A stretch of 64,000 nt of DNA from Bifidobacterium sp. ESL0800 (lineage in GTDB: Bacteria; Actinomycetota; Actinomycetes; Actinomycetales; Bifidobacteriaceae): the NCBI RefSeq assembly GCF_029395355.1, contig NZ_CP113913.1, positions 1,612,001 through 1,676,000 on the forward strand. Direction: 5' to 3'. The notes under the pieces were generated by a model. It saw only the letters and a list, made by a program, of their open reading frames with translations. It made no database searches and had not been told where the DNA came from. Below, in pieces: positions 18,440-27,386 of this stretch. Made by a program: the position numbers and the translations under genes. Within the stretch, counting starts at the first letter, position 1. The number at the start of each line of letters is the position of its first letter.

Positions 18440-19647
18440 GTAAGAACACCGATTCGAAAGACACAGCCATGAACAACGAGCCGAATGATAAAGAACAGGA
18501 CAATCAGGGCGAAAACGCAAAGGACACTTCGGCGGTCGACTATGATGTCGTTTTCGACGATGACGATGATGCCCTTGACCTCGGCAGCCTGGCAGCTTCC
18601 GGCCAAGGTCCTGACGACGTTGCCGACAGTGACGACGGTGACGACGGTGACGACGCGAATAACGACATACACGACGAGGATTCTTCCACGGCGGACGCGA
18701 AAGCCGAAGAGAGCATCGACGACAAGGCCATTGCCGACGGCGCAGCGGCTTCGAACGCGCACCGTGTCAACGAAACCCTCGGATTGGCCGTGCAGGCTGA
18801 GGACGAGTTGAACGTACACGTTGCAAAGTCCCCCGCCATCGAACCGGCCACCGCGCTTTCTTCGCGACTCGACAAAGAGACCATCGCCGAAGCCGACATC
18901 CTGCTGAAGCCGAATCCGACCTTCGCACTCGATCATGTCACCTTCACCAATCGCAAATCCGGTCGAAACGTTTTGGACAACATCGATTGGGGCTTCTTTG
19001 CCGGCTCGCTCTACGCCATCACCAAGGCCGACGACGAGCAACGTCGGGCGCTTCTGGCGGTTTCCGCCGGCTTCTACCGGCCGGATAGCGGCCAGGTCAT
19101 GGTGAAAAGCCAAAGCCTTCTGGAGCTTGAGACCAACGAAATCCGCGGACACCGCATTGGCCTGATCACTCAGCGTTACAGCCTGCGTGGCGACCTTGAC
19201 GCGCTGACCAATCTGACCTTCACCATGCGCGCTTCCGGACGCACGTTCCTTAAGCCGATTCCCGTCGTGGCGCGTGATGTACTGAAGTATGTCGATTTCG
19301 GTGAAGCGGCCACCGGGGTGAAAGCGACCGACCTCAAACCAGTCGATCAGCGTCGACTGGCCATCGCGCGGGCTATCTGCTGTGAGGCCACCGTCATTCT
19401 CGCCGACGACCCGGTCGGCGGCCTGAAAGGCGATGACCGCGAAGCCATCCTCGGCCTGCTTTCGCGTATCGCGCACGCTCAGGACCCGAAGCGCTGCGTC
19501 ATCGTTCTGGTTCCCGGCTTTGGCGCGGAAAGTGCCGAAACCGCCAGCAACAGCACAGCTGAAGACACCGATTCCGACGCTGAGGCAGACGAATACACCA
19601 GCGAAACGGATTATGAAGCCAAGGCCGACAAGGTCTACTCGTTCTGA
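18436..19647 (+). CDS. Degenerate ABC ATPase-like protein with acidic N-terminal extension
   Basis: This 403-residue protein carries an acidic, disordered N-terminus (residues 1-150, including an Asp/Gly repeat near 65-80) followed by a recognisable ABC nucleotide-binding fold at about 160-362. The Walker A site reads AITKADDEQRR (about 194-204) without the GxxGxGKS/T loop. The signature is DLKPVDQRR (299-307) instead of LSGGQ, Walker B ends in ADDP so the catalytic Glu is Asp, and the switch histidine is absent. The Q-loop glutamine remains (LITQR). It is coupled by an ATGA overlap to an FtsX-like permease. Family and position say ABC ATPase; the motifs say it is unlikely to hydrolyse ATP. 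Confidence 0.75.
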   Translation: MSKNTDSKDTAMNNEPNDKEQDNQGENAKDTSAVDYDVVFDDDDDALDLGSLAASGQGPDDVADSDDGDDGDDANNDIHDEDSSTADAKAEESIDDKAIADGAAASNAHRVNETLGLAVQAEDELNVHVAKSPAIEPATALSSRLDKETIAEADILLKPNPTFALDHVTFTNRKSGRNVLDNIDWGFFAGSLYAITKADDEQRRALLAVSAGFYRPDSGQVMVKSQSLLELETNEIRGHRIGLITQRYSLRGDLDALTNLTFTMRASGRTFLKPIPVVARDVLKYVDFGEAATGVKATDLKPVDQRRLAIARAICCEATVILADDPVGGLKGDDREAILGLLSRIAHAQDPKRCVIVLVPGFGAESAETASNSTAEDTDSDAEADEYTSETDYEAKADKVYSF

Positions 19648-19672
19648 GTCAGCCATATCCCGAATGAAGATA

Positions 19673-19798
19673 CAGAGATAATCACAAAAATAGGCCCAAA
19701 ATCGTGATTATCTCTGCCGATCTACAGAGATAATCACAGAAATCAGCTCATTTTTGTGATTTTCTTTGCACCTTGCATCTTTATGCAGAGATAATCAC
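19673..19798. repeat. CAGAGATAATCAC repeat cluster
   Basis: The 13-mer CAGAGATAATCAC occurs on the + strand at 19673-19685, 19725-19737 and 19786-19798, and as an exact inverted copy at 19704-19716, with a decayed inverted copy near 19756-19768. Copies 1 and the inverted one form a 13-bp stem with an 18-nt loop. It sits between two convergent genes, so it may end transcription in both directions, or be a protein-binding array. Confidence 0.65.
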
Positions 19799-19844
19799 AA
19801 AATGGGCGAAAGCGCACTTTCCGTAGCTCAAAAGCAGCGATCAG

Positions 19845-20759
19845 CTATGCGTCCAGCTTCATATCGAACTTTTTGGCGAGCGCGGGGATGTCGGGAACTC
19901 CATACTTCTTGACGAGGTCAAGCCACGCCTGCTCGTTGTCGACGCCAAAGCGCCGGGCCTTGCGCGCGTAGGCCTCGGCGGTAAGGAAGCGCGGCGGGAT
20001 GGACTTGCTGTTGTATTTGTCGGCCACCATCACCACCTCTTGCTCCAGGTTCATCGGCACGTAGTCGGCCGGAGGCAACGGCAGCCCTTGCGCGACGACC
20101 TGCTCACGCGTCAGCCCTACTCCCGTATGGTTGCGAGCGAATTGCGCGATGGATTCGTCCACGCCTTGGCTAGTTAGCCAGTCGTATCCACGCAACCCGT
20201 GCAGGATATAGTTCGGCCCGTCGAATTGCAGCTTTCCGCCGTCCGACCCGTCATGTTTGAGCACGAGGTAGGTGCCGATGTCATGGAGCATGGCCCCCAC
20301 CACGGCGAGGTTCTCGTCAAGCAGACGTGGCGGCACGGTGCCGCCACTCACCCCGTCTGTTGGCGGCACGGTTGCTTTGATGGTGCCTAAAAGACTGCCG
20401 TTATTGCGTTTCTGGGCCATCAGCGCAGGGGTGACATGTATTTCGTCGCCACTCTTGGCATCCGTTTTGGCGTTGGTGCCACCATTGTTGCCTCCGACAG
20501 AAGCGTCAGCTTGAATACCACTGTCATTGCCGTCGTAAGCATCAGAAGCATCATCCAGAGATTTCCCGATGAGTTCCGGCGCGTCCTTGGGCAACGTACA
20601 GCGCCGCACGAACAGCGCGTTCTGCCGCCGCACCAGCTGGCGGGTGATCGTCGCGATGATGACGCAATGGGTATGGATAAGGTCGTAGGCTGCTTTGGAA
20701 GGTGCGATCTTGTGATGCAGCTCGTCCGCCTGCGCAAGTGTAGGAATATATCCGGTCAT
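19845..20759 (-). CDS. HD-domain phosphohydrolase family protein
   Basis: This 304-residue protein has an HD-type metal site: HTHCVIIATITRQL near residue 30, MLHDIGTYLVLKHDG near 172 and a later conserved ARNHTG. HD proteins cleave phosphate esters of nucleotides or cyclic nucleotides; the substrate here is unknown. A variable Asp/Gly-rich segment (about 75-120) interrupts the usual spacing between the first two motifs. The ATG at 20759 has no ribosome site, but TACAAT ends 8 bases before it, so the transcript is probably leaderless. A longer reading to 20867 has no support. It lies 82 bp downstream of the LacI gene on the same strand. Confidence 0.75.
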   Translation of the reverse strand: MTGYIPTLAQADELHHKIAPSKAAYDLIHTHCVIIATITRQLVRRQNALFVRRCTLPKDAPELIGKSLDDASDAYDGNDSGIQADASVGGNNGGTNAKTDAKSGDEIHVTPALMAQKRNNGSLLGTIKATVPPTDGVSGGTVPPRLLDENLAVVGAMLHDIGTYLVLKHDGSDGGKLQFDGPNYILHGLRGYDWLTSQGVDESIAQFARNHTGVGLTREQVVAQGLPLPPADYVPMNLEQEVVMVADKYNSKSIPPRFLTAEAYARKARRFGVDNEQAWLDLVKKYGVPDIPALAKKFDMKLDA

Positions 20760-20841
20760 GGCTTCTATTGTAGAGGCCGTTAAAAAACGCTTAAGCACTC
20801 GGCCTTTTTCACAGGCAAAACCACAAAACACCAAACAGTCG

Positions 20842-21873
20842 CTAGGCTTTGGTCGAATCTCGTTCAATCAGAGAGAAATCGGAAACGAACGTGCGCGGAG
20901 CACCACTATAACCCTCAATGCGTTCGATAAGCATTTCAACCGCCTTACGGGCATATTCATCCGTATGGGGATCTATCGTGGTCAACCGAGGCGTCGAAAA
21001 AGCCCCTTCCGGAACATTATCGAATCCGACTACCGCGATATCCTCGGGGATTCTGCATCCATGCCTCTGCAGCTCATTCATCATGCCGAACGCCAACGCA
21101 TCATCCAGACAGACCACGGCATCGGGACGCTCGCCTTCCAACAATTTGTCCCCGGCCTGTACGCCCGAAACACTGTTGAGCGGATAAACCGATATGACTT
21201 TCGACCAGTCGACTTCAAGGCCCCGCCGTTCAAACGCACGAGCATAACCTTGGATTCTGAGCTCTTGAGTACCTTCCTTCGCATCAAGCAGCCGTTTCCA
21301 GTCCCGATCGGCAGGAGCTCCGACCAACGCCACGGAACGATAACCCCGATCAAGCAGGTCACCCGTCGTCTTTTCCAATGCATCGACATTGGGCATCGTC
21401 ACCAAATCCGCTTTGCCGTATGCGCTGTAATCGCCGGCCAGCACCGTCGGATAAGGCTGGGAAAGAATCGCGGCTTCATCCGCCAATGCGGTATCGGTGA
21501 AGAAAATCCATCCATCCGCACCAAGCCGATAAGTCTCCTCGATGATGGAAGGAATACCCGGTCCCCCGGATGCGTAGGTGCTGACAATGACCCCATAGCC
21601 ACGTTCACGGGCAACGTCGATAATCTGATTGGCAAGGTAGGAAGAGAAGGGTTGCAAAAAGTCGAATACAGCCAACCCGATGAGTTTTGAACTTCCTGTT
21701 TTCAGCGACCTTGCCGAAACGTTGACGGTATAGCCCAGATTGTGCATCGCTTTCAAAACACGTTCGCGCGTGGAGGGACGCATGCTTCCTGTTCCATTGA
21801 GCGCATTGGAGACGGTTTTGATGGAGACTCCTGCCTCCTTTGCCACATCTTTAATCGTCACTCTGGAACGCAT
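20842..21873 (-). CDS. LacI-family regulator of the arabinofuranosidase/importer locus
   Basis: This 343-residue LacI repressor has the HTH VTIKDVAKEAGVSIKTVSNA at about residues 4-23 and a sugar-binding-like domain ending VVGFDNVPEGAF...TTIDPHTDEYARKAVE. The ATG at 21873 follows AAAGGA; a TTG at 21879 is less likely. It lies downstream of a CUT1 importer and a GH51 gene on the same strand, behind a terminator, so it probably has its own promoter. AACATCGT occurs twice upstream (near 21908 and 21947), possible self-binding sites. An arabinose-related effector is inferred from the neighbours. Confidence 0.85.
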   Translation of the reverse strand: MRSRVTIKDVAKEAGVSIKTVSNALNGTGSMRPSTRERVLKAMHNLGYTVNVSARSLKTGSSKLIGLAVFDFLQPFSSYLANQIIDVARERGYGVIVSTYASGGPGIPSIIEETYRLGADGWIFFTDTALADEAAILSQPYPTVLAGDYSAYGKADLVTMPNVDALEKTTGDLLDRGYRSVALVGAPADRDWKRLLDAKEGTQELRIQGYARAFERRGLEVDWSKVISVYPLNSVSGVQAGDKLLEGERPDAVVCLDDALAFGMMNELQRHGCRIPEDIAVVGFDNVPEGAFSTPRLTTIDPHTDEYARKAVEMLIERIEGYSGAPRTFVSDFSLIERDSTKA

Positions 21874-21996
21874 AAACAATCCTTTTCACTGCCACATTAT
21901 TCAGACAAACATCGTCTAAATATACAAATACATATTAGCTAGATAACATCGTAGTCAAGCATACAGCCACCCCTGAGGCAAGATTTCATAAAGAAA

Positions 21997-22032
21997 GCCG
22001 TGTCCGCGCAGCTGAAGCTGCACAAACACGGC
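21997..22032 (-). terminator. Terminator after the first CUT1 operon
   Basis: Arms GCCGTGT (21997-22003) and ACACGGC (22026-22032), with an inner GCAGC/GCTGC stem, are followed on the minus strand by a T-rich stretch. It lies about 75 bp past the permease stop. Confidence 0.7.
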
Positions 22033-22106
22033 ATAGTGTCAGATATGACGTTCAACAGAAACCTGCCAAATACGCCACTCAGATTCTTTACTGTCTTACC
22101 TTCTTA

Positions 22107-22997
22107 CTACTGCTTCACAGCTCCGGCGGTAATGCCGCCTACCCAATAGCGCTGCAGGAAGAGGAACGCCAGAACCAGCGGAATCACTGAGATGAAGGCG
22201 CCGCAGGTGATGAGATTCCACACCTGCTCCACACCCGCACCGGCGTTGGACTTGGCCTGCCATTGGGTCAGACCCACTGTAATCGGGAAGAGCTTGGTAT
22301 TGGCGAGCACGACCTGAGGCAGGAAGTAGTTGTTCCAGCAATTGACCACGGAAAGCAGGAAAACCGTGGTGATGGCCGGGGTCATGATCGGCAGCGAAAC
22401 CTGGAAGAAGGTCCTCATCTCGCCGGCACCGTCGACTCGCGCCGCTTCCATCATCTCGTCAGGCAGAGAAGACGTGCAGTACACGCGCATCAGGTACGTG
22501 CCGAACGGAGAAAGCAAGGAAGGCAGGATAACCGCCCAGATCGTATCGTTCATTCCGATCTTCGTCATGATGATGAACGTGGGAATGACCAATGCCGTGG
22601 TCGGAATCATCAACGCGCCGAGAACGATGTTGAAGTACACCTTGCGGCCACGGAAACGGAATTTGGCGAACCCATAACCCGCCATAACCGACAATGCCGT
22701 CGCACCGACACCGCCGACCAAAGCGTAGAGCAGCGAATTGAACAGCCAACGCCAGTAGATGCCATCCTGGTAAGTGGTGAGTTCCTTGATGTTGTCCCAC
22801 AAAGCGAAATGCTTGTCGAACCACATCGGGCCGCCAGTGCCCATGAACAACCCGGCGTTGTTCTTGGTGGCGGCGACGATAAGCCACCAGACCGGCAGAA
22901 TGAAGTAGAGAATGCAGATCACCATGAAGACCTTGGCGGTGATCTGATGCCCCCTGTTGATCTTCTGACCTTTATCGATATTCTGATTCTGTTTCAT
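22107..22997 (-). CDS. CUT1 sugar ABC transporter permease (MalG type)
   Basis: This 296-residue inner-membrane permease has six predicted helices and the EAA loop MMEAARVDGAGEMRTFFQVSLP (split: about residues 187-208), which contacts the ATPase. It ends with the WVGGITAGAVKQ tail typical of MalG-type CUT1 permeases. It pairs with the next gene upstream, 3 bp away, to form the channel. No ATPase gene is in the operon, so a shared MsmK-like ATPase is expected. Confidence 0.93.
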   Translation of the reverse strand: MKQNQNIDKGQKINRGHQITAKVFMVICILYFILPVWWLIVAATKNNAGLFMGTGGPMWFDKHFALWDNIKELTTYQDGIYWRWLFNSLLYALVGGVGATALSVMAGYGFAKFRFRGRKVYFNIVLGALMIPTTALVIPTFIIMTKIGMNDTIWAVILPSLLSPFGTYLMRVYCTSSLPDEMMEAARVDGAGEMRTFFQVSLPIMTPAITTVFLLSVVNCWNNYFLPQVVLANTKLFPITVGLTQWQAKSNAGAGVEQVWNLITCGAFISVIPLVLAFLFLQRYWVGGITAGAVKQ

Positions 22998-23000
22998 CGC

Positions 23001-23927
23001 TCAGTCCTCCAATCCAGACTGCTTGCGCGTCAATACCATGAACACCACGCTGAAGATGACCACCAGAAGGCCGAGTGCGAACGAGACCGTCGCGGCATAG
23101 TTCATTTGGTTGTAGTTGAATTCCAAAGCCTGCGCATACATGTTCGGCGTATATTCAGGTGGTATCGCGGAGTTCGCGTTGTTTCTCAAGACCATCGGCT
23201 CGGTGTAGAACTGCAACGTGCCGATCAACGCGAAGATGGTGACCATGACCATCGAGCTGGTGATCATCGGGACCTTGATCTTCAAAGCTATCTTGACTTC
23301 CGAAGCCCCATCGATTCGGGCGGACTCGTAAAGATCCGTCGGAATCGACTGCAACGCAGAATAGAGAATGACCATATAATAGCCGGTCCATTGCCAGGTG
23401 ACCATGTTGACCAGCGAACCGAAGATGCTGCCCGGAGCAAGGAAATCAGGCGCTTTCATGCCGAACAGTTGGAAGAACGAAGTGAAAGGCCCCATATCCT
23501 TTGAATACAGGAAGCCCCACATAAGCGCGCCGATAACCACAGGAATGGCATACGGCAAGAAGTAAAGCAGGCGGGAAACCGATGCGAATTTGGACTTCAC
23601 ACTGTCGAGCACGAGCGCCAGCAGAAGCGCGAACAAAAGCTGAATGGGCACCATCACGATGGTGTAGAGCACAACCAATTTCAGACCATTCAGGAAAATA
23701 GGATCGGTGAACACCCTTTTATAGTTGGCAAGCCCGGTGAATACCGTACCACGGACCTGCGTATAGCTGTATAGCGAAACAAAGAACGCATAGACAAGCG
23801 GAACGACAAGGAACAGGATAAACACGATGCCGAACGGGGCAGTGAATATCCAGCCCCAGCGGTTCGCCTTTGTCGTCGACAACGACTTGGTACCATGCGG
23901 CACAACATTATTTTTCTTTTTCGACAT
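23001..23927 (-). CDS. CUT1 sugar ABC transporter permease (MalF type)
   Basis: This 308-residue permease has six helices, the first at about 27-50 (IFTAPFGIVFILFLVVPLVY), and the EAA loop LYESARIDGASEVKIALKIK at about 205-224. The ATG at 23927 follows GAGGAGAAGCTC; the longer reading to 24041 runs back into the intercistronic hairpin. It is the MalF-type partner of the gene 3 bp downstream. Sugar specificity is set by the binding protein upstream. Confidence 0.93.
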   Translation of the reverse strand: MSKKKNNVVPHGTKSLSTTKANRWGWIFTAPFGIVFILFLVVPLVYAFFVSLYSYTQVRGTVFTGLANYKRVFTDPIFLNGLKLVVLYTIVMVPIQLLFALLLALVLDSVKSKFASVSRLLYFLPYAIPVVIGALMWGFLYSKDMGPFTSFFQLFGMKAPDFLAPGSIFGSLVNMVTWQWTGYYMVILYSALQSIPTDLYESARIDGASEVKIALKIKVPMITSSMVMVTIFALIGTLQFYTEPMVLRNNANSAIPPEYTPNMYAQALEFNYNQMNYAATVSFALGLLVVIFSVVFMVLTRKQSGLED

Positions 23928-23943
23928 GAGCTTCTCCTCATTG

Positions 23944-23975
23944 AGGGGGAGGCGGGCCGGAACCCGCCTCTCCCT
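23944..23975 (-). terminator. Stem-loop between binding-protein and permease genes (locus 1)
   Basis: Arms 23944-23956 and 23963-23975 pair over 13 positions with one mismatch around a 6-nt loop. It lies in the 59-bp gap after the binding-protein stop. Such hairpins protect or partly terminate the upstream message so that the binding protein is made in excess. Confidence 0.65.
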
Positions 23976-23986
23976 AAAATCACTTG

Positions 23987-25366
23987 TTACTCGACCGTGA
24001 AGCCCTGCTGCTTGGCATAGGTGCTCAGTGTCTTCTCCCAAGCATCAAGCTTGGTGCTCACATTGGCGCCATCGCGCAGAATCGAGGCCAAAGTCTTGGT
24101 CTGCTCATCATTGGCATAGGTCTGGAAGGGCAGGAACTGATAGCCCTTGTAGTTCTGGGCAACCGGGGCGATGATCTTGTTGATCTGCTGGTTGTTGAAG
24201 AACTTCTCACCACGGTTCAGGAACGCCTGAGACTGCAGCTTCTTCTGCCAGGTCGGATACAGACCGGAATCGTTGACGGCGATGTCCTGGGCCTGATCGT
24301 CACCGAAGAACTCCATGGCGACCTTGGCGGCCTGCTTGGTGTCCTTGGCCTGATCGGTCACCGTAAGGGCCGAACCGCCGCAGTTGATGGCCGGGTCGTT
24401 CGCAGTCCAACCCGGGGCCTTTGCGACCTGCCAGATCGAACCGTCCTGGACACCGGAAAGCCCATTGAGGTAGCCGACCATCCACGAAGCATGGATGATG
24501 GTGGCATAAGAGCCGTCGACGTTCTTCTTGTTCCAAGCCGCGGTATCCGTATCATCGGTGGCGACGATACCTTCCTTGGCCATCTTCTGCCAGAAGGTGA
24601 CGACCTTCTTGACCGAAGCGGAATTGACATCGATGCCGACCTTTTCGGGGTCGTTCGCGGAATACTTGAAGACCTTGCCGCCGGCCTGATCGTAATAGGC
24701 GTAGTTGAACAGGGTGCCGTTAGGCTGCCAGTTGCCGATGTGGCCCTGATAGCCCTTGGCCTTGAGCTCAAGGCCGGCCTTCTCGTACTCGTCCCAAGTC
24801 GTCGGAATCTTCACGCCGTACTTGTCGAAGATGTCCTTGCGGTAATACATCACGACCGGGCCGATATCCACCGGCACACCATAGACGCTCTTGTTGCCGC
24901 CCAACTGGACGTCCTTCCAAGCACCTGGAGTGTAGTTGTTCTTGATTTTGCCGACCCCGTACTTGTTCAGGTCTACGAGATGCTTCTCAACGCCTGAAGC
25001 GTACTGCGGCATCATGGCATATTCGAGCTGCACGATGTCCGCGGCTCCGGACTTGGCCTTGATGGCGGTGCTGAAGCGCGAATACGCCTTGGCGGACTGA
25101 TCGGAGCTTGTCCAGCAGACCTGCACGTCGTTATGGGTTTCGTTGAAATGGTCGATCAGCTTCTCGACCTGGGGATACCAAGACCAAAGAGTCACCTTTT
25201 CGGCCTTGGGATTCTTTACCTTATTGATGCACTTGGCGGAATCATTGGCATGCGCGTCGCTGCCGGCCGCCTTCGAGCCGCTGTCAGAACCCGAACCGCA
25301 TGCTCCAACAGACAGGGCCATGGCGCCCGCAAGGACGAGGCCCAATGCCTTGTTGATACTTCTCAT
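23987..25366 (-). CDS. CUT1 sugar-binding lipoprotein
   Basis: This 459-residue extracellular solute-binding lipoprotein delivers an oligosaccharide to the two permeases encoded downstream. A lipoprotein signal peptide ends in SVGAC with the lipidated cysteine at 23, followed by a Ser/Gly/Asp linker and a cluster-type SBP fold (WSWYPQVEKLIDHFNETHND, then AKAPGWTANDPA and GLYPTWQKK). The ATG at 25366 has GGAGG upstream. It starts 44 bp after the GH51 stop, so a GH51-SBP-permease-permease operon is likely. Arabino-oligosaccharides are the inferred ligand. Confidence 0.92.
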   Translation of the reverse strand: MRSINKALGLVLAGAMALSVGACGSGSDSGSKAAGSDAHANDSAKCINKVKNPKAEKVTLWSWYPQVEKLIDHFNETHNDVQVCWTSSDQSAKAYSRFSTAIKAKSGAADIVQLEYAMMPQYASGVEKHLVDLNKYGVGKIKNNYTPGAWKDVQLGGNKSVYGVPVDIGPVVMYYRKDIFDKYGVKIPTTWDEYEKAGLELKAKGYQGHIGNWQPNGTLFNYAYYDQAGGKVFKYSANDPEKVGIDVNSASVKKVVTFWQKMAKEGIVATDDTDTAAWNKKNVDGSYATIIHASWMVGYLNGLSGVQDGSIWQVAKAPGWTANDPAINCGGSALTVTDQAKDTKQAAKVAMEFFGDDQAQDIAVNDSGLYPTWQKKLQSQAFLNRGEKFFNNQQINKIIAPVAQNYKGYQFLPFQTYANDEQTKTLASILRDGANVSTKLDAWEKTLSTYAKQQGFTVE

Positions 25367-25410
25367 TTTTTCCTCCTTATCGTTGCGCCAACACTGGCAC
25401 AATTGGATAA

Positions 25411-26940
25411 TCAACAAACATGAATCAACGTCCAAGATACAGGCGCAAGATTCACAGATATCGTGTCGCCATCAATGGCGACGTTGTCGGTGACCTGTGG
25501 GGTCACTCGATCGGGCTGCTCGAGCGTGTTGCAGGCCGAGCCGTCATCGTCGTGCAGTGTCCACGATTCGGCCTTGGAGAACCGACGACGGGCCGGCAGC
25601 GCAATCTCGAGTTTCGTATTGTCATGCAATGAACGGTTCACTAGGAAGATGGCCAATGACCCATCTTCACAGCGCACGGCCGTATGCCCGATTGCGCTCA
25701 CCTCGCCATACGCTTGCGTGTCGATGGACGGACCGTCCAGTACGGTCTGGAGGGCCGTGCCGTTCTTGGCGAAGCGCGCGGAAAGCGAGAAAGGATAGAA
25801 AATGGTCTGGCGCCAAGCCGGGCCGCCGGGCTCGGTCATGATGGGCGCGATGACGTTGACCAACTGGGCCAGAGAAGCCGAATGAACGGTGTCCGCATTG
25901 CGCATCAACGAAATCAGCAGGTCCCCGACCACTGCCGCGTCCGTTACGGAGTAGATCTGCTCCAAAAGCCTCGGAGCGGTAGGCCAATTGCCGATTCCCG
26001 ATGGGTTATTGGCCGGATCGTTGGCCTTATACCAGACGTTCCACTCATCAAAGGACAGATAGACCTGATGCGAAGTCTTATGGCGGGCCTTCACCGATCG
26101 GACGATGGAGGCAATCTCATGAATAAACGCCTCCATATCGGCGCCGGAGGCCATGAAGCTTTGCATATCGCCATTCCAAGGGCGTGAATACGCATGGCAG
26201 GACACGAAATCGACCAAATCGTATGTGGCATCGAGAACGGTCTCTTCCCATGAACCGTATGTCTGCATATCGTGCGTGGACGAACCGCAGACCACGAGAT
26301 CAAGATCGGGATCGATCTGCCGCATACCCGCAGCGACCTCCGCCGCAAGACGACCGTATTCTTCGGCCGTTTTATGCCCCAGCTGCCACGGGCCGTCCAT
26401 CTCATTGCCCAGGCACCACATACGGATGTCGAACGGCTTGTCGGCACCGTTGGCGCGGCGTGCCTCCGAAAGCTCCGTCCCTCCCGGAACGTTGGCGTAT
26501 TCCAGCAAATCCATCGCGTTGCCGAGGTCGCGCGTTCCCAGATTCACCGCTTCCATCAGCTCGTTCCCATCAACCTTGCTTAGCCACTTGGCCATCTCAT
26601 GAAGACCGAACTGGTTGGTTTCCGTGGAATGCCAAGCGGTGTCAAGGCGACGGGGACGACGATCCTTCGGACCGACACCATCTTCCCAACGATAGCCAGA
26701 AACGAAATTCCCGCCCGGGTAGCGGATGGTGGTTGCCCCCAACTCACGCACCAGATCAATCACATCCTGGCGGAAACCGTCGGCATCGGCGCTGGGATGA
26801 CCCGGCTCGTATATACCCGTATAGACGCAGCGTCCAAGATGCTCGACAAACGAGCCAAACAGCCTATCGTCGATAGGGGCAATCTCAAATTCATCATCAA
26901 CGATAAGTCGCGCTTTGTTGGTTGCGGCACCTTCAGGCAT
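25411..26940 (-). CDS. GH51 alpha-L-arabinofuranosidase (copy 1)
   Basis: This 509-residue cytoplasmic glycosidase removes terminal alpha-L-arabinofuranosyl units from arabinan or arabinoxylan oligosaccharides with retention. The (beta/alpha)8 barrel shows GGNFVSGYRWEDGVGP, the acid/base Glu180 in CLGNEMDGPWQ and the nucleophile Glu299 in SFDEWNVWY, then a C-terminal beta domain. There is no signal peptide. The ATG at 26940 follows GAGGAG. It leads the importer operon, so imported oligosaccharides are probably trimmed by it. A LacI-type operator lies 29 bp upstream of its start. It is clearly paralogous to the gene at 27387-28934. Confidence 0.94.
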   Translation of the reverse strand: MPEGAATNKARLIVDDEFEIAPIDDRLFGSFVEHLGRCVYTGIYEPGHPSADADGFRQDVIDLVRELGATTIRYPGGNFVSGYRWEDGVGPKDRRPRRLDTAWHSTETNQFGLHEMAKWLSKVDGNELMEAVNLGTRDLGNAMDLLEYANVPGGTELSEARRANGADKPFDIRMWCLGNEMDGPWQLGHKTAEEYGRLAAEVAAGMRQIDPDLDLVVCGSSTHDMQTYGSWEETVLDATYDLVDFVSCHAYSRPWNGDMQSFMASGADMEAFIHEIASIVRSVKARHKTSHQVYLSFDEWNVWYKANDPANNPSGIGNWPTAPRLLEQIYSVTDAAVVGDLLISLMRNADTVHSASLAQLVNVIAPIMTEPGGPAWRQTIFYPFSLSARFAKNGTALQTVLDGPSIDTQAYGEVSAIGHTAVRCEDGSLAIFLVNRSLHDNTKLEIALPARRRFSKAESWTLHDDDGSACNTLEQPDRVTPQVTDNVAIDGDTISVNLAPVSWTLIHVC

Positions 26941-27386
26941 GATCTCCTCTTTCAATTCGCCAAATAGTACAACGTTGTCTTTACAGGCAATATTAGCCAA
27001 CTCTCTAAAATCCTTGAGGTTAATACAACCTTGTACTTGTTGTATTTATTAACATACACCGCTGCTACTTCTCTTGCAAACTCCTTTGAAATACAAGGTT
27101 GTACTTAACGGCTTGTTCCTTTGCAACACGCCGTAAAAATAATTATCTATTTCATCAGCGAAGCGATTATTCCAGGTACAACGACGACGCGCAATTGCGT
27201 TGCCGCCCAATATAGAGCAGCGGCTCTTTTGCTCAAGACGCATGCCGACGCTATTACTTTGCAACCATCTTGAGCGCCATCAACCAGTTCGTCACTTTGT
27301 ACATGCAGCACAAAGAGCAACATAAAACCGCCTTCCGCTTAAAAACAACAGCGAACAGGCGGTTTGAGGATTTCTCTATCGTCACA
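26941..27386. promoter_or_regulatory. Intergenic region with LacI-type operators between two GH51 genes
   Basis: This spacer has no gene. Three operator-like inverted repeats are present: ACAACGTTGT at 26969-26978, TACAACCTTGTA at 27024-27035 and TACAAGGTTGTA at 27092-27103. The first lies just before the copy 1 GH51 start. It also holds the terminator of the upstream GH51 copy. Confidence 0.65.
27325..27365 (-). terminator. Terminator after GH51 copy 2
   Basis: Arms AAACCGCC (27325-27332) and GGCGGTTT (27358-27365), read on the minus strand, are followed by TTTTATG. It begins about 20 bases after the GH51 stop. Confidence 0.65.

Noticed and set aside
19673..19798. CRISPR-like or transposon end repeats
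   Set aside because: Copies are inverted as well as direct, spacings differ (52 and 61 bp) and no transposase or cas gene is present.
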